DNA of 64,000 nt from Campylorhamphus procurvoides (GCA_013396655.1 WBMV01007391.1:313017-377016), one strand, 5' to 3'. Shown: positions 13,722 through 27,260, counted from the stretch's first letter. Notes: generated by a model not told the origin, from the sequence alone. Numbers and translations: made by a program.

Positions 13722-16700
13722 ATCAGTGGGTTTGGATTTTTGTTTTTTTTTATCCTTTCTCTTATTACTTTAACTAAGTGAATAATTCAGGTCTGAAATC
13801 ACTGTTCTGACACATTACCTGGTGACTTTATAGGAGATTATTGAAGGAGAGATGGATGGTTGCATTTATCCATGACCATTATACGCCACTGCATGCAGTT
13901 ATAGAAGAAAAGAAAAAAAAAATGAAAAAAAAAGGGAAATGCTTGTTCTTTCGTAAGTTTCATAACCAGGTATTTGAAAACCCTAGTCTGTGCCCCGTGA
14001 ATTTGGAAGCATTTGGGAAAGCTTTGCAGAAAGAAGCACGAAGGAAGACCAGCTTCGCCACCACTCAGTGCACTGAGAGATATCATCCCGTTTGCCTACT
14101 ATCAGCTGACAGGTGTCTCTGAACGTTTGGTGTTTTTTTTTTTCTTGGGACCTGGGGGTGGGATGTGAGGGCTGTCTGCTCGTAACTCCAGGAACCTCTT
14201 GCATTCTCTGATAAATAAGACAGTTTTCTGCCGGGAAGCACCGGAGTCGACGCTGTACTATCTCTCAAACAAGGCACCCGTGTCTCACTGCCTCACCTCC
14301 GCCGAGCACGGAGCAGCGTCGGGAATATCCCGTCCCTTTCCCATGGACCGCAGTGGCCGTAGCCCAGGGGGTTAGGGAGGTGGGATGTCACAGCTATCAG
14401 CCCTGGGAGGCGGATCCTCGAGCTCCACATTCAAAGGAACACTGTATCACTCCCCATCGCATCATACCTCATGTCCCATCCTACCCTATCATCAAACCGG
14501 AGCAGTTCAGTAAAGTTCTCACGTGCATAGATGCGCACATATTGATATGTGTGTACATATTTATAGTATATTTGAGTATGTCTTTTATATTTTAAATATG
14601 CAAAATGTATATTTAGGTATTCCTCAGTCTGTGTTTCTTACAGATCTACAAGGACATGAAACAAATGAAGGGAAGTTGTGGGACCAGCTCACTATAGTAA
14701 GGTAACTAAGAGTCTAATACTTATTGAACTGTATTAATTTAGCAAAAATTAATCGTACATGTGCATATATTTATATACGCATATATTGAGATATTTATGA
14801 AGACTCACTCACACGCAAGCACCTACATGCTGGGACTCCTCAGACAGGTTTGATGCTCTATCCCCCGCCTCTGAGCCCACTCGGACCTGCCGCGCACACG
14901 CAGGGAGGAGTTTTGCCGCCCACAGAAGTACCTGAGGTAAGAAGGGAGGACTATTTGGTTTCACCGCTGCTGCTCTCTGAGCTGTGGGGAGAGTGCGATA
15001 TTTGGCTTTAAACCCGAGCATCCCCTCGGTCGGTTTGGTTCATTCCCTGCCTGCACCGCGGCGACACAGGCGGCAGTATGCCAGCCACCTCACTCCCGGG
15101 AACGGGAAGGTACCCTGCGAGACCGGGTCGGCGGTGGGGGAAACCGGAGCATATGGGTGCCTGCATCTCGCTGGTACCGCTGCCACCTGCCCCGCGTAAG
15201 GCGAGGAGTTCGCAGCAGCGGGCAGTACGCGGTGACAACTGTCCGCGGGTCACAGCTGCTTGTAAGGACCCGCCTTGGCCACCCAGATGCAGTGTCCTCT
15301 GCTGTCGTGCTCAGGTCGCGATGTTCTCAACCCCGTCTGGCATCTGCAAAGAGCATCTTTTTGCTGGCGGTCCTCTTGGCTCTCGACTTGAGAGTCTATA
15401 TGCTATTTGAATAAATGGTATGATTGAGTTGAAACACACTTCATGTCGGGCAGCATATGATTTACATCTAGTCTCAGGATTCCGGCCAACAGCAAGCTGG
15501 GAGACGAGCCCCTTTATAGTTACACCTGAGCAGCGAGGGCGTCTGCCTGGTTTATGTAGCACCCCCACCGCAGGTCCCTCAATTAGGACAGGACTTAGGG
15601 TCCTACTGAGGCCTAAGGAGCGTGAGGGAGGAGGCGGCCCTACCCGTAGGGGCATCCGCCTTGCTCAGGTGGGGGAGAGCCTCGAGCGTGGAGTATCCTG
15701 AGTCCCATGCACAGAGGGCTGGCTGGCGCGGGGAGGCGCCGGGAGCTGGGATCCAGAGGGGGATGGCGAGGCTCCCTGCGGTGCTCCTGCCGCCGGGGAG
15801 GATAGGATGCCAGCCGCCCGGTGCCATCAGGGAAAGCGAGGAAAGGCAGGAGAGATGCTGTGGGATCGAAGCCCTCGGGCTGTTGAAGGGACTTGAACCA
15901 GGTCATTGGTTCTGCTGTGGTGGTTTCTTCTGCTGGATGGGTGGGGAGCGGAGAAGACCTCATATTCTCTCTGGAATGGTGCTCCAGTTGGGGAAATATA
16001 ACCTGGGAGCTTGCAAATTCGACAGGAAGTAATAAATGTCGGTAAGTCCGTTCGTGCCCGGACACAAGCGAAGTGCTCCCCTCCCCGATCATGCACGGAG
16101 TTTCGTGAGTACAGACCTTGAGATGTAACCAGGGTGAGGTCGGGCGGGGATAGCGTCGCCAGGATAGCCCTGGGAACGGTGGGGAGAGGTTGCAGCTTGG
16201 ACAAGGTCGGGGCAGCCGGGGAAATCTCCTTCCCCGCCTGGGAGTCAGCCTCTCCTAGGAGAGCTCAGTAGCCTGTGCCTCGAGAGCTGTCCTGGCATCG
16301 TGGCCGCAGTTTCTCCCCGTGTGACACGCCCCGTGCCCAACCCTTAGGGTATTTCCCGACGGCGAGGGGAAAATCCAAATCAGGGTAACGGAGTGCCCCA
16401 ACAAGTGCCCATTCCTGACGGATTTCCCTTTCCCGCGACATGGTTTTAAGGGGTTTGGAACGGAGAGCAAGCGCGAAGCTGAGAGATGCTGCAACGCTTA
16501 CAAGGCTCAGACCGTTCACCGGTGGTTAGGGACGATACACTTAGTGCCCACGGACCTGGTGTTTCGGCCATCCCCGGAGTTACTGCAAAAGAAGGAAAGT
16601 TGATGAGCTGAGGCGCGCAAGAAGAGGCGCATCCGTGTGCCTGGAGAGCTGGAAGGGAGTACGGCAGCGCTGGACTCCAGAGATGCTCTCGCTTTTGCTC

Positions 16701-18600
16701 CAGGAGCAAGTCCTTTGTTTTCTGGGGTCAAACACGCCGAACAAATCCCTTCACCATCTGAATAATAACGTACAAGTCCCACTGCTTCAAAGGCTAGGCA
16801 CAGCTGGTCTGACGGCCCGATTTTACAAAATTAGGCTTTCTGGGTGAATTTTGTACATCTCGAAGACAGGTGCTCTTGCTGCGAGCTGGAGAGACCCTAG
16901 TCGAACAGTTTTGTTTGGGAACGGTGCTTGCAGGTTGAAAAGAAGTGACAAGAAATGTCACTCGGAATTTCCGAGCGATTACTTTAGTGGGAAAATTGGA
17001 CGGGAAACGCTCCTACGATCGGCTCTTTCCTGCTGTTTTCGTTCGGCTATAGCATTGTCCCTGTGAGCTTGGGTAAAAGGAGGCCCTCTCTCCGCCCTTG
17101 GCTTCTTGGGGAGAGTGGTGACACTGGGGTGTGGCCAGTTACCGCCGGAGCGGGGCGGCTGCTGCCCTCGGCCCGTGACAGAGGCATCGTCTGCCAGGGC
17201 CAGGGAGGTACCAACTGCCGGTGACCCCGTCGGGCGGCGGCTGAAAGGTGCGAGTTTAACCACCGACTCGCAAAATATCCCCTACCCAAAAGAAAAAAAA
17301 AATAATTTAATCCGCCAGCTGCAGTCAAGATCCATTCTGCTTTTGACGCACACACACTCATAGCCCCGTGGGGGTTCCCTCCCGCCCAGAGGTGCTGGCT
17401 GCAGTGCCCAGGCTGCATAGTTGAGGCTGAGCCGGCTTTCCAGGCCGAGAGACTTGCATGTGAAATATAACCCAGGGAACTGGAGCGGCTCCGGCAGTAT
17501 CTCCCTGCTCTTCCCCAAAAGGTACCCAGGGAATCCTTCCCCTCCCTTGTCCGCCAAGGCCGTTTCAAAGAAAGCCAACCCGACGAGTTAGCCTAAGCAC
17601 GAAGCATCCGGGGAATTTCCACGGGGAAAACGAGCCCTTTCCGCGGGGCTGGCGGCGCTCCCCGCCGCTGCGGCCCGACCTGATTGGGGTCTGGGGGCCG
17701 CGAGGCGCAGCCCCTGGCGGGGCGTACCTTTAGGCATGGAAGCGTTTAGCGGTTTCGGCGGTATTAACTCCTAACAGGGTGTGAAAAGTATTGGGGATTG
17801 AAAAAGCTGTGGGAAAGTGGATTCTTTCCAAGTCAGGCGGGCTGGAGCTTTCCTCTCCTCTACAGGCGGACACCTTACACTGTTCCTGCCGCCGGGCCCC
17901 CCGAGGAGCAGCCCGTTCCCGGCTGCTGGAAGCCAGACAGCCTGGCAGGTGCGATGCCCCTCGCTGCTTAACCGTGAGCTTTTACAGCTGTAAAACACTG
18001 CATCGCGTTTTGTCACCAGCCCGCTCGCCCCCTCACGCTGCCAGCGCCATGTCACCGAGTGCGGGAGATGCCGTTCGGTGGCAGCCCTTCAGAAGGGCCC
18101 TGGCCTCGCCGGGCAAGGTCTTCCCGTCTTCTTTGGCTTCCCGGCTTCTTTGGGAGGGGAGGTTGGACCTTGCTATGCATCCAGCCGCCGCGACGCCGCA
18201 CCCCTGTTATTTCACCCGGTCCCGCCGACACAGCCGGCTGAGCGGCGTAGGCACGGCAGAGCCCTTAGAGGCACACGGACAAAACCCTGCAGACTCTTCT
18301 CCCAACACCCTCTTGCTGTTTGTTTCTTTTCCCCGTATTTTTCTCACCAGTACATCCCGTATTTTAAAGTGAGAACGGTTTAGAATATGACCACAATATT
18401 GACTGACAAATATTTCAGACCTGATCAAATTGCATTAGCTGTTAACACTTGTTCTAATTAAAGCAGATATTCACTCCGCTGGCCCGGCCTCCCCGAAGAA
18501 GCATTGCAATCTTTAACCTGTGTCCACATTCAGACTCTCCCTTCTCGCTGGGGTGCAAACATCGAGATTTGAAAATAAAAAATCTTAAACTCCATGGCTA
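13722..18600. other. GC/CpG-rich 3' flank block
   Basis: This is unique GC-rich sequence with many CpGs, densest at about 15000-18300. It has short AT-rich patches, for example 14520-14790. Many overlapping open frames occur on both strands, as expected from GC richness, and none is recognisable. The block reads as CpG-island-like flank of a developmental gene. Confidence 0.5.
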
Positions 18601-18608
18601 AAAAGACG

Positions 18609-18640
18609 AAAATAAATAAATAAATAAATAAATAAATAAG
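18609..18640 (+). repeat. (AAAT)n microsatellite
   Basis: A run of about eight AAAT units. Confidence 0.95.
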
Positions 18641-19189
18641 GGTTTGATATCCCCTTGCCAGATTTGATCGTGGATGGCCACGGCTGCTCTGGGGAGAGAG
18701 GGCAGCTTCAGGCTCCGGGGCCGCCGGCCTGCCTGTGCTTCAGCCCTCCAGGTAGCGGGGCAGGGGGCCCGGTGGTGGTACCCGAGTGCGGGGCGGTGAA
18801 GCCGCCGCCAAGGAAGGAGCCTCCAAGAGCTCCCTGTGAAGCAGCGGTGCGGGGTGAGCCGCTGGAGAGGGAACCGAGCATCGCGTCGCTTACCTGGCTT
18901 GGGCAAAAGGCACAAAAAGAAAAACCCTTCTCCGGGAAAAATAAAATCAAATCCTCTTCAAGCACTCCCGAAGCAGCGTCCCAAGCGATGGCCTTGGCCA
19001 GGGGCGGAGAAAGGCACTGGCGACGGCTATTCCGCTGAGCAGGGCGGGAGCGGCCGCGGCGCCTGGCTAGCTCAGCGCTTTCGAGGAACCACTAGATAAA
19101 AAGACAGGCTCCCTCCGTGAAGAAATCAATTTCTAAGCATCAGAGAGAGGTTTTAAACAAATAAATTGAAAAAAAAAAGCCCCCCTCCG

Positions 19190-19420
19190 ACCTTTGATTG
19201 AGGGACAGTTAAAAATAATTGCCCGTGTTAAGAGACAGAAGACCAGCTTACAGGGGAAACTACCTTCTTTCAAAGCCTGCTAATGGCCATACGATTCATT
19301 AGGTTACTTAATCCTAATAACCTCGCTAGCATCAGTCCCGGTGACCCAGCCCATTAAGCACCACCAGCGAAACCCTATAAAACAGGCAAGGGGAATGTCC
19401 AACATCTGAGCACATTTATT
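19190..19420. promoter_or_regulatory. Candidate conserved regulatory element (homeodomain-rich)
   Basis: This is a moderate-GC unique block with repeated ATTA/TAAT cores (ttcattagg, cttaatcc, cattaagc, ttattagc). It also has a TCF/LEF-like CCTTTGATT near 19191, a spaced inverted pair AGGTTA/TAACCT near 19300-19322, and no low-complexity sequence. The composition contrasts with the microsatellite-rich surroundings. Enhancer function is inference. Confidence 0.3.
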
Positions 19421-20550
19421 AGCATTATGTTCCTGAGATAACATGCCCCCGGCTCCCCTGCATACTGTTGCGGGCAGGTTGGGGAAAGAGAGAGCTCTGT
19501 TTTGAGAAAGGCTGAGCACAGGAGTAAGGTTCCGTGAGACAGATGGCTGGTGCCACCGTCACTGTCACACACGATCTCCCGTCCTCTCTGCTTTCCTCCC
19601 CCGGCCCCCATCTCTCCAACCAAACAATAGCTACATATGTGGCGAGCATTTTTTCCCTCTGATTAAACCCAGGCCAACCAATGGTAGTCAGAACGAGGAA
19701 AAAAACAACGCTGAGAGTAACATTTCGATCATAAACGGGAGTTAACAACTTTAAAAAAAAAAGGGGGTGGGAGTGTGAGACAAAAAGGCTCCCTTCCACC
19801 GAAACGTGCCAGTGAGTCATTGCGTTATCACCCTCCGTGAAAGAGGCGGCTGAGGGGGAAAAAGGGAAATCAGGGAAGTAAGAAGGCTGGTTCCTCCCGT
19901 GCCTTCCAGAGCTGCAGACAAACCGGACGCCTCCCCGTCCTCTCCCTGCCAGGGTGAGGTCTCTATAATTTACGACACGCGAGTCGTTATGGTATTTGCC
20001 GCGGCTCGGAGCGGAGCTACTCGGGGTGCAGGCACATGCAATCGATTAGGGGAACAGGGGGGTTCTCGATGACCGGCGGGGATGGTTTCCAGCTCGTCTG
20101 TCCCCCTCGGCCCGGCAGAGCCGCTCCTCTCCCGTCTGGGAATGGCCTCCCGGCCGGAGTAAAACCCCTCCCAGAATCTGCAGAGGAACAAAGCGTCTTC
20201 AGACTTTGATTCTTTATAACCCCCCTACCAACACTTTCTTACTTTCCCTCTCGATTTCTAGAAAAAATGCGCCCAGAGGCAGCGGGATGGCGTTCTTTTC
20301 ACGCTGGCCGCGCTTTAAAAGATGCAGGCCCCGGGTAAAAAAGGCTCCCGGTTGATACCTATCCCAGGCTCCCGACTTTGTCCGCCCCAGGCAGCAGCGA
20401 CGGAGCGGGCGACAGGAGCCGTGGACGCATTCCCTGCCGCCGCATAACGCCCGGTTGAGTTGAAGGTGACCAGGCAGCGTTCAGCCCCCACAGAGAACTG
20501 ACGCGATCCCTCACTATTTTCGCAATAGTTTGAACACGCTGGCAAAGATG

Positions 20551-20654
<104 letters not shown>

Positions 20655-21049
20655 ACGGAGGGGAGGAAACTGCAGCGCCCTGCCGAGCTGCCAATTCCCA
20701 ATGTTGCCGGCTTCGAGGAGGGTTTGCCGGTGATTAACCCTGAGGGCTGATCCTGCAAGCTCTCCTCTCCGGGAGCGCTGCCTGCCCCGACCGCCGCGGT
20801 GCCCGGGACACTGAGAGCTCCGCCACAGTGGGGCTTAGGGTGAGGTGAGCCCTGCGCCTCTGCCCCACACTTCCACAACTGACAGCGATCCTGTTGTTAA
20901 AGACCTTCCCCCCCCCTCCCCCCAAGTGCTCTTTTAACTCATAAAATGTTCCTATGGCTTGGAACTTGTCATAACAGGAGCCCGCTTTATTTATTAGGTT
21001 ATTTATTTCTTTTACATGCAACAATATCCCGAACACAGTCCGACTGAAA

Positions 21050-21250
21050 GAAGAAGTTTTCATAAGGAAGGGGGAAAAAAGGGACGAGGAGAGGAGAGGA
21101 GAGGAGAGGAGAGGAGAGGAAGGCAGAAAGAAAATGCGAGAGAAAGAGGGAAAGCTAGAAGAAAGCAAGAAGTGGGAGGAAGCAAGATATGGAAAGAAAT
21201 TAAGAAGGAATGTAAGAAGGAAAGAAGGAAGGAAAGAAGAAAGAAAGACC
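21050..21250 (+). repeat. Polypurine tract with (GAGGA)7
   Basis: Almost 200 bases are purine. They include seven exact GAGGA copies at 21086-21120, then GAAA/GGAA mixtures to about 21247. This is a long homopurine strand 400 bases from an AAAG array and 220 bases from an assembly gap. Confidence 0.92.
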
Positions 21251-21465
21251 CACACATGCCAGACCTTCAAAATTAAAACAAGAAGCCCCGAAGTATTCAT
21301 TTTGGTATTAATATTGTTTAACATTGAAAAGTCCGGGAACTTCAAAAAAACTTCTTACAAGAAAAAGAACGAGAAAAGAACTGCTTTCTGGAAACCATTT
21401 GTTCACAACTCGATCTGTGCCGTTTTGGCTTAGAAACAAAATTCGAGACGCCCAATTCTGTCCCA

Positions 21466-21499
21466 NNNNNNNNNNNNNNNNNNCCCCCCCCCCCCCCCC
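21466..21499. other. Assembly gap (18 N) followed by poly-C run of 16
   Basis: N occupies 21466-21483 and C occupies 21484-21499. The homopolymer and neighbouring purine tracts probably broke sequencing or assembly here, so the true length is unknown. Confidence 0.95.
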
Positions 21500-22251
21500 A
21501 GCATATATCTTTTCAGCACACATTTTTAAATAAAAATCCTTACGAGTCTTTCCAGAGTGCCTCCTTGTTATGCATTGATAGGATACAACATACCCTAGCT
21601 GTGTGACTGGAAGTTGGGATTTAGACCTTTAAATGCCAGGACAACATCTGCGGGGAAAACAATTACGGAGGGTTTGCACCGCTCCACTGGGTGCTTCTGG
21701 CGGGGATTGGAGGGTCGCGCCGCCTTGAGCGGGGGCTCCGCGGACACCTGGCATGTGAGTGCACCCCAGGCTTCCGGGGCAGCCCCTCGGAGTAGCAGGC
21801 GGGCAATTGTTGGGCTGGGTGCAGACAGCCCACGGAAGGAGTCCCCAAGTAGGTGAAGAAGGAAATAGTACTTTTTCTGACTCCCCCTGTAAGCTCTTTT
21901 AGTTTCATCATGGTTTTCCTACCGCGGCTCAGTAAGTCAAAATAAACCTAAGTAAATTCAGTATCTAGTCTTCAAAGAATTTAATAAAATAGCGAAAAAG
22001 TTGCCAGAGATCTCCTTGTAGGCATCCAGCTTTGGAAACACTGGCCAAACCGACACGTTTTTCATCCCAATGCAAAATTAAGTCAACCTCGAAGACGTTT
22101 TCGTAGGACGTTTACTTAATAAAGTTTTCCTGTAGTTATTTAGTCCGAGAACAGTGCTTATCATTACAAAAATCACAGAAAGCATTTACAGTGTGATCTT
22201 CCGTTCTGGAGCTTACAACAGGTGTCAGAGCTCTCTTCGGGGAGAATTAAA

Positions 22252-22276
22252 TGTGTGTGTGTATATATATATATAT
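22252..22276 (+). repeat. (TG)n(TA)n dinucleotide repeat
   Basis: A short TG run passes directly into a TA run. Confidence 0.9.
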
Positions 22277-22369
22277 GCGTCTGTGTGTATGTACCATTAA
22301 CTAAAATGACCACTTTGTTTTAAACCATACTTGTGCGAAAGAAACGTCCAAAAATGTTACCGTTTTAAA

Positions 22370-22700
22370 CACCTTCTGCGCTTATCCGTCTTAGTCATAA
22401 TAAGGTCACATTGTCATTTTTAATGAGACGCTGCTGTGGGAACAGTCGTTGCCCATCTTTAATAAGTTGTACGCTTTCAATCTGCAGTTGCTGTACATCT
22501 TCGTAGGGTTGGAAAAGTCAAAAATACCTTTGTGTTAAAAAATAAGAAAGATGCGCAATTAATGGTATTGCGAATGACGTCACAGTATTGACATATATTA
22601 TGATGATCGGCCATCACAAATAAAAAGGAATGATGAAGCACATACTTAAGGTGATATACGTCTAGAAAATGAGCTACTGTCGCTTCCCGTTTCCCTGTAT
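22370..22700. promoter_or_regulatory. Candidate regulatory element with full CRE
   Basis: This is a unique AT-leaning block containing the full palindromic CRE TGACGTCA at 22575-22582. It also has aattaatgg, taatgagacg and gatgatcgg motifs. It has no simple repeats and an internal composition typical of conserved noncoding DNA. Function is inferred from motifs alone. Confidence 0.28.
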
Positions 22701-25700
22701 CCAGCGTGATATTTCCTTCTTTCATCCAAGAGCTGGGGGAAAAATAAATATAAAAAACCGAACTCGTTGTCCAGCAGAGAACATCATTTCTAACAGCTGT
22801 TTTTACGGAGTAGGAGCCAGTGAACAAAAAAATTCTGAGGAGGGAACCCTTAACACTGAGCGATGCACAGCTTTTTATCCATGCCCCCACATACATGTTT
22901 ACATCCACATATTTCTACAGTTAGCGCTTAAAGCACCAGCAGCGTGTTACTCTTGGTTATGGAGAGGGAATGCATATAAAGCCCTCACAGGTCTAGCGAT
23001 TTTAGGTTGCTGCTTGTTTTAGGGGACCTCCAGAGAGTTTAAAAACTGCGTGTGGGAATATTTTTTCCTTTCCTTTGGCATCCTAGCTCAGGGAGTTCAG
23101 ACGCCCGCCGCGCCAGGTACGAGCAGGGTAGAGGGAAGGGGCTCGGATGCCGGCGAACCCGGCTAACCGGACACCGGCTGCTCCCGCCGGGGGATGTGTC
23201 CATGGGACTGCCGCCAGGGCACAGCCCGACACCCTGTGCCCGGCTCGGTGCGCAGGGAAGGGACACACCCCCGCCTGCAGAAGTCTGCGCTCCAAACCAA
23301 ACCACGGTTTTGTCTCTCTTCCCTTTCTCCCCCGGGACCCCCACCGGAGTCAAGTCAGAACCGGTTTCCTAAATGCAAACTGCCTGTTCCAGAGATCTTT
23401 AAGTGCTAGCCCGGCCTCAGGATACAGGGCTCACGAGGATGCGTACGCATCCAGGCTGCGGTGGATTGAAGGAGGGGGAGCAGTGAAATACTGAAAGTGC
23501 TCGCAGCTGGAAGAGCACCGCAGTGCCCATGAAAAGGCGGGCTCCGGCGGAGACAGGAGGTCCCAGCCCCTGTGCTGCTGCCCGCGGCAGCTGCACATCC
23601 TGCGCCAGTGCGGCCGCGGAACTCCGGCAACGGAGAGCAGCTTTTCCCCCACTCTTTTTAATTTTTTTCCCTTTTTCTCCCACCCACTCCCCACCTTCTT
23701 TTTCCCAGGAAATGCCGAATTCACACGCAGAAAACGCTGGAAGGGGAACTAGAGGCTGCGCTGCCCCTGTGCTCGCCTGGCCTCTCCTCGAGCCTGTCTG
23801 CCTCTCCCGAGGATGGATGCATTTCATGCCCCTGCCGTTCATGGAAACCCAGGCCATCCTCCGAACGACATGTTGCCTAAATAAAGATAAAACGTGCTAT
23901 ACATCACAGGCTTTCCCGGTTTTTCTCAATGACCTGTCGATTCCTTCCCACTCCCCACCCACCCCTCCTGCCCCCCCTGGCACACGTACAATGATAGAAA
24001 ATGGTTTTAAATGACGAGGGGTCACGTAGAGCCATCCTGATCGTTTAGTAAAAATAACAGAGCTATTATAGAGCTGAAGGAAGGACCCAGGGAGTTCACC
24101 CCCACATGCTTCAGTACTGTGCCTCGACTGAACGCACGCACNACCGCCCCATGTGACCCCGCTCAGCACGCTCTCATTAGGCCCTAAACGCACACATGCG
24201 TGCACAGATGACAGCGCTCGCCCATCTATGTAGGGGAGGGGGTGACGTGGAGGGGCTGCTTGTGTCTTCGGGATGGAAACGCACATAAACTCTTTTACAA
24301 GAGCTTGGGAGACAGCAGTTGCTCACTAACCTAGATTTTTTACTTTTTTCTTTTTCTTTTCTCTATCTCTATTGCCTAAAACTGGAAATAATTAAATTCT
24401 TTAAAGGTTTACTTTTGAAACCGTGGCTGGAGTAAACTATGATTCAGGTGTAAATAATTACCAAAGTCATGAAAGCGGCAACTGCTACATGTGGTTTATT
24501 CATTGCTTGCTTGCCCTTTTTTTTTTTTAATCGTTTGATCATTTTCATCTCTAACTGTCTGCCAAATTCACATATTTGTAATTTACTAAACTTTATCGTC
24601 CCTACCAGCATAGGAATGTTGTACATTAGTTTTTAGACCCCTCCTGCCCTGCCCTGGTGGAGAAGCCTGGCTGGAACAAACTGGATGCTCCGCAAGAAGG
24701 GATAACGCTATTACCACGGTATTCGGGAAAGCTTTCCATATCAGTTTAGAGAAATTAGAACTGAATTAAAGATACTTCCCCTTTCATAAACGCTACCAGA
24801 TCTACTCGATTTTAGACTCCAGAGAATAAATGCGTTATTAGAAGAAAGTAATTGTTTAAACATAATAGATCCGTGCCCAAATAAAAGTACTCCCTGGGGC
24901 AAGGCTAGCAGGATTTGGCCCGAGAGTACAAAACGAAAAGTTTTCCTTTAAACGAAAGCCTTAGAAAAATAGGAGAAACACGGACGTATAATATACACCA
25001 TATAAACAAAACCCCAGGATTGATTTCATCTCTATTTTCTTCAGCCTGCACTTACTTTTTTGTTTGTTTGTTTTCTTTTGCCTACACTACAATTTAAACC
25101 CATTAGTCCCTTCAAAAAGCCATGGTGGAAAAAGGCAGGAAAACGAACTTTTTTTCTTGCCAGTGTCCCAGTTTAAAATATTTTTGCATAGTAAGCCACC
25201 ACTTGAACATGTTCTGGTGTTGTAAAAGTGGTTTTTTGTCAGGCTGTAAATTACTGCCATTCTGACAGGGCAGCCGGAAATGTAAATCACACCGTAGAGT
25301 TGAAATTATGAAAAAGTTTGTTCCCTTTTCTTCATCCCAAGAAGATCGCAGGGCTGCTGAATTGGGAAGGGAGTGGGAAGGCTTGTTTACTGTTTTCCTC
25401 CTCCACCGAACTGTTGGCTCCACGGTGCCTGGAACTTTGATGAGAAAGAATGGACAATGTGCAGAGTCCCTTTCTATGACACCCAGGCCACCGCCACTTG
25501 GGAGGTCTTTTGGCCTAATGCAACCACAGCTAACTGCTCCCAACAGGAGGCTCTGTGGATCAGGCAGGGTCACAATTATAGTTCTGCTAAAGGCAAGAGT
25601 TGCTTAAAAAAAAAAGTGAGAGGGGGCGAGCAGTTGAATTAAAGCCTTTCAATTAATCTGGGGAAGGAAAGACCGAAAGAGGGGTTAGTTGGAATAGTTT

Positions 25701-26159
25701 CCAAGAGGCATGAGCAAAATCAGGCTGCATCCATCCAGAGGGAAGTTTTCGGGAATGAGATCCGGGGTGCTTCTCATGAGAGTTACCCCCACCCCAGGTT
25801 TGCCACCCCAAATCCTCTGTCGGAAGCAGCAAACCTCACCCGCGTTCGTTTTGGGGTCTCTCTCTCGCTGGTGCCAGACATTTCATGGGCATTGCTCCTC
25901 TAAGGTGGGGAGGAGGAGGGTATGTAGCCACAGTCCACAACGAGCCCTCAAGCAGCACCCACTTGCGAAGGGGGGGAACGGCTCCAGGAGGAGACACTAC
26001 ACCCCTTTGGCCTCTGATTTTGGCACTCGGGGGTTGCTGATATTTTCAAGGGTGGGAGGACAGGAATGTTGAAACATACGTCTCGAGGAGGGGCATAACT
26101 TTTCCAGCACTATTAAAACCCGTGCTTCTTGCATTTACGTGAAGAGATGAAAAAAAGCG

Positions 26160-27260
26160 GGGAGGATGGAAGAGTGGGGTCTCCCGACCACCTCCACTTA
26201 CCGAGGTGGTGGCTGCGGGTGGCGGCACTTCTGGGTCCGCAGTTGGCCCGTCCTCCTGGAGAGCCGGGTGGCTGTGCACCCAGCGTCTCCCGGCTACCCT
26301 TCCCCTATTCCGCCGGCTTTTCCTCCCGTCCCCCGTTTCAAGCCTCCAAATTCACGCCGCTCCGTTACCACCCTCCGGTAGCCCGAACCCTGCCTGGACG
26401 GGGGATCTGGCTGCTGCCTTCCGCAGCGGCGGGAGGGACAAGGCGCGGGGTCTTACCTTGTCCCCCTATTCCCACCCTGTCCCAGCGGCTGGGGCAATGG
26501 GACACCTCTGCCGCCCAGTTCCGGGCAACTTCTCACAGGCAGGAAGATCCGACTGCGGGAGGGGAGACGGGCTCCGGGGACCACCCCGGTTGTCGGCCCC
26601 GGCCCCGCTCCCCACCGCCCCCCGCTTACCTGGACGAGGTTCCCCGTGCTCGGCGACGGGCTCGCAGCGGGGCGTGGGCGAGAGGGAAGGCCTAAGCCCC
26701 CTGGGTGGGGAAGGACACGGTCACGGCCCCCTCATCCCGCACCCCGGAGAGATCCGGCGGGAGGAAGAGAGAGGGAGGAGAGGGGGAAAGCCTTTTTTTT
26801 GCCTCCCCTTTCTCTCCTCGTTTGAGCTGAAGTGACCCGCAGTATCTGGAGAAGGTTTTTGAAGACGTTTGGGAGGGAGGAAGAGAGTTTTCTGCTGAGA
26901 AACTCAATCTGCCATACAGTAGCGGCTGCATCTGGGATCTGTCACCGCTGACAGCACCACAGGGCATAGACATGATCTTCCGCACAACACTGCAACTCCC
27001 CAAAATACCCTCCTCGCTCCCAAGGTATCTGCCGTGTTATATCGCGCTCTTTCGCCAAAAGGGGAAAAGCAACCTGAACCCCAGCAAATAAACACACCGA
27101 GTGGAAGGCAAGAGAGAGAAAACCCTTCTCCCCTTTCCCCTCCGCGATGCTGAACACGCGGCCGCCCAGGACATAGGGCGAGAGACAATGTCATGCTCGG
27201 AGGGCGCGCAGAGGCCATAAATGTCCTCGCGCCGCGAGATTCCCGGGAATGACTTTAATG
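26160..27260. other. CpG-island-like block with clustered minus-strand splice donors
   Basis: This is strongly GC-rich with many CpGs. On the minus strand there are donor-consensus sequences CAAG|GTAAGA (exon end 26457) and CCAG|GTAAGC (exon end 26630), and CGG|GTAAGTGG near 26198. An inverted TALE-type pair CTGTCA-CCGC-TGACAG sits at 26939-26954. This could be the 5' end of an unannotated minus-strand noncoding transcript. No protein frame is recognised. Confidence 0.3.

Larger units (their letters stand above)
21500..26100. other. Mixed-composition 3' flank, no gene recognised
   Basis: AT-rich unique blocks (21900-23050, 24280-25320) alternate with a GC-rich block (23090-23830). Single Ns occur at 24142 and further right at 28521. 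A 143-codon minus-strand frame at 22477-22908 and similar frames have no recognised domain. The AT-rich blocks contain motif clusters (see 22370-22700). Confidence 0.5.

Noticed and set aside
13484..13777. Arg/Glu/Gly-rich and Phe/Pro-rich frames on both strands
   Set aside because: They translate the TTTCCC polypyrimidine tract.
20734..21345. 203-codon minus-strand frame, leucine/serine-rich
   Set aside because: It runs through the polypurine tract and (GAGGA)7; low-complexity translation.
26129..26835. 188- and 209-codon plus-strand frames in the CpG-rich block
   Set aside because: Pro/Arg/Gly-rich composition in two overlapping frames is expected from GC richness. No motif or start context supports them.
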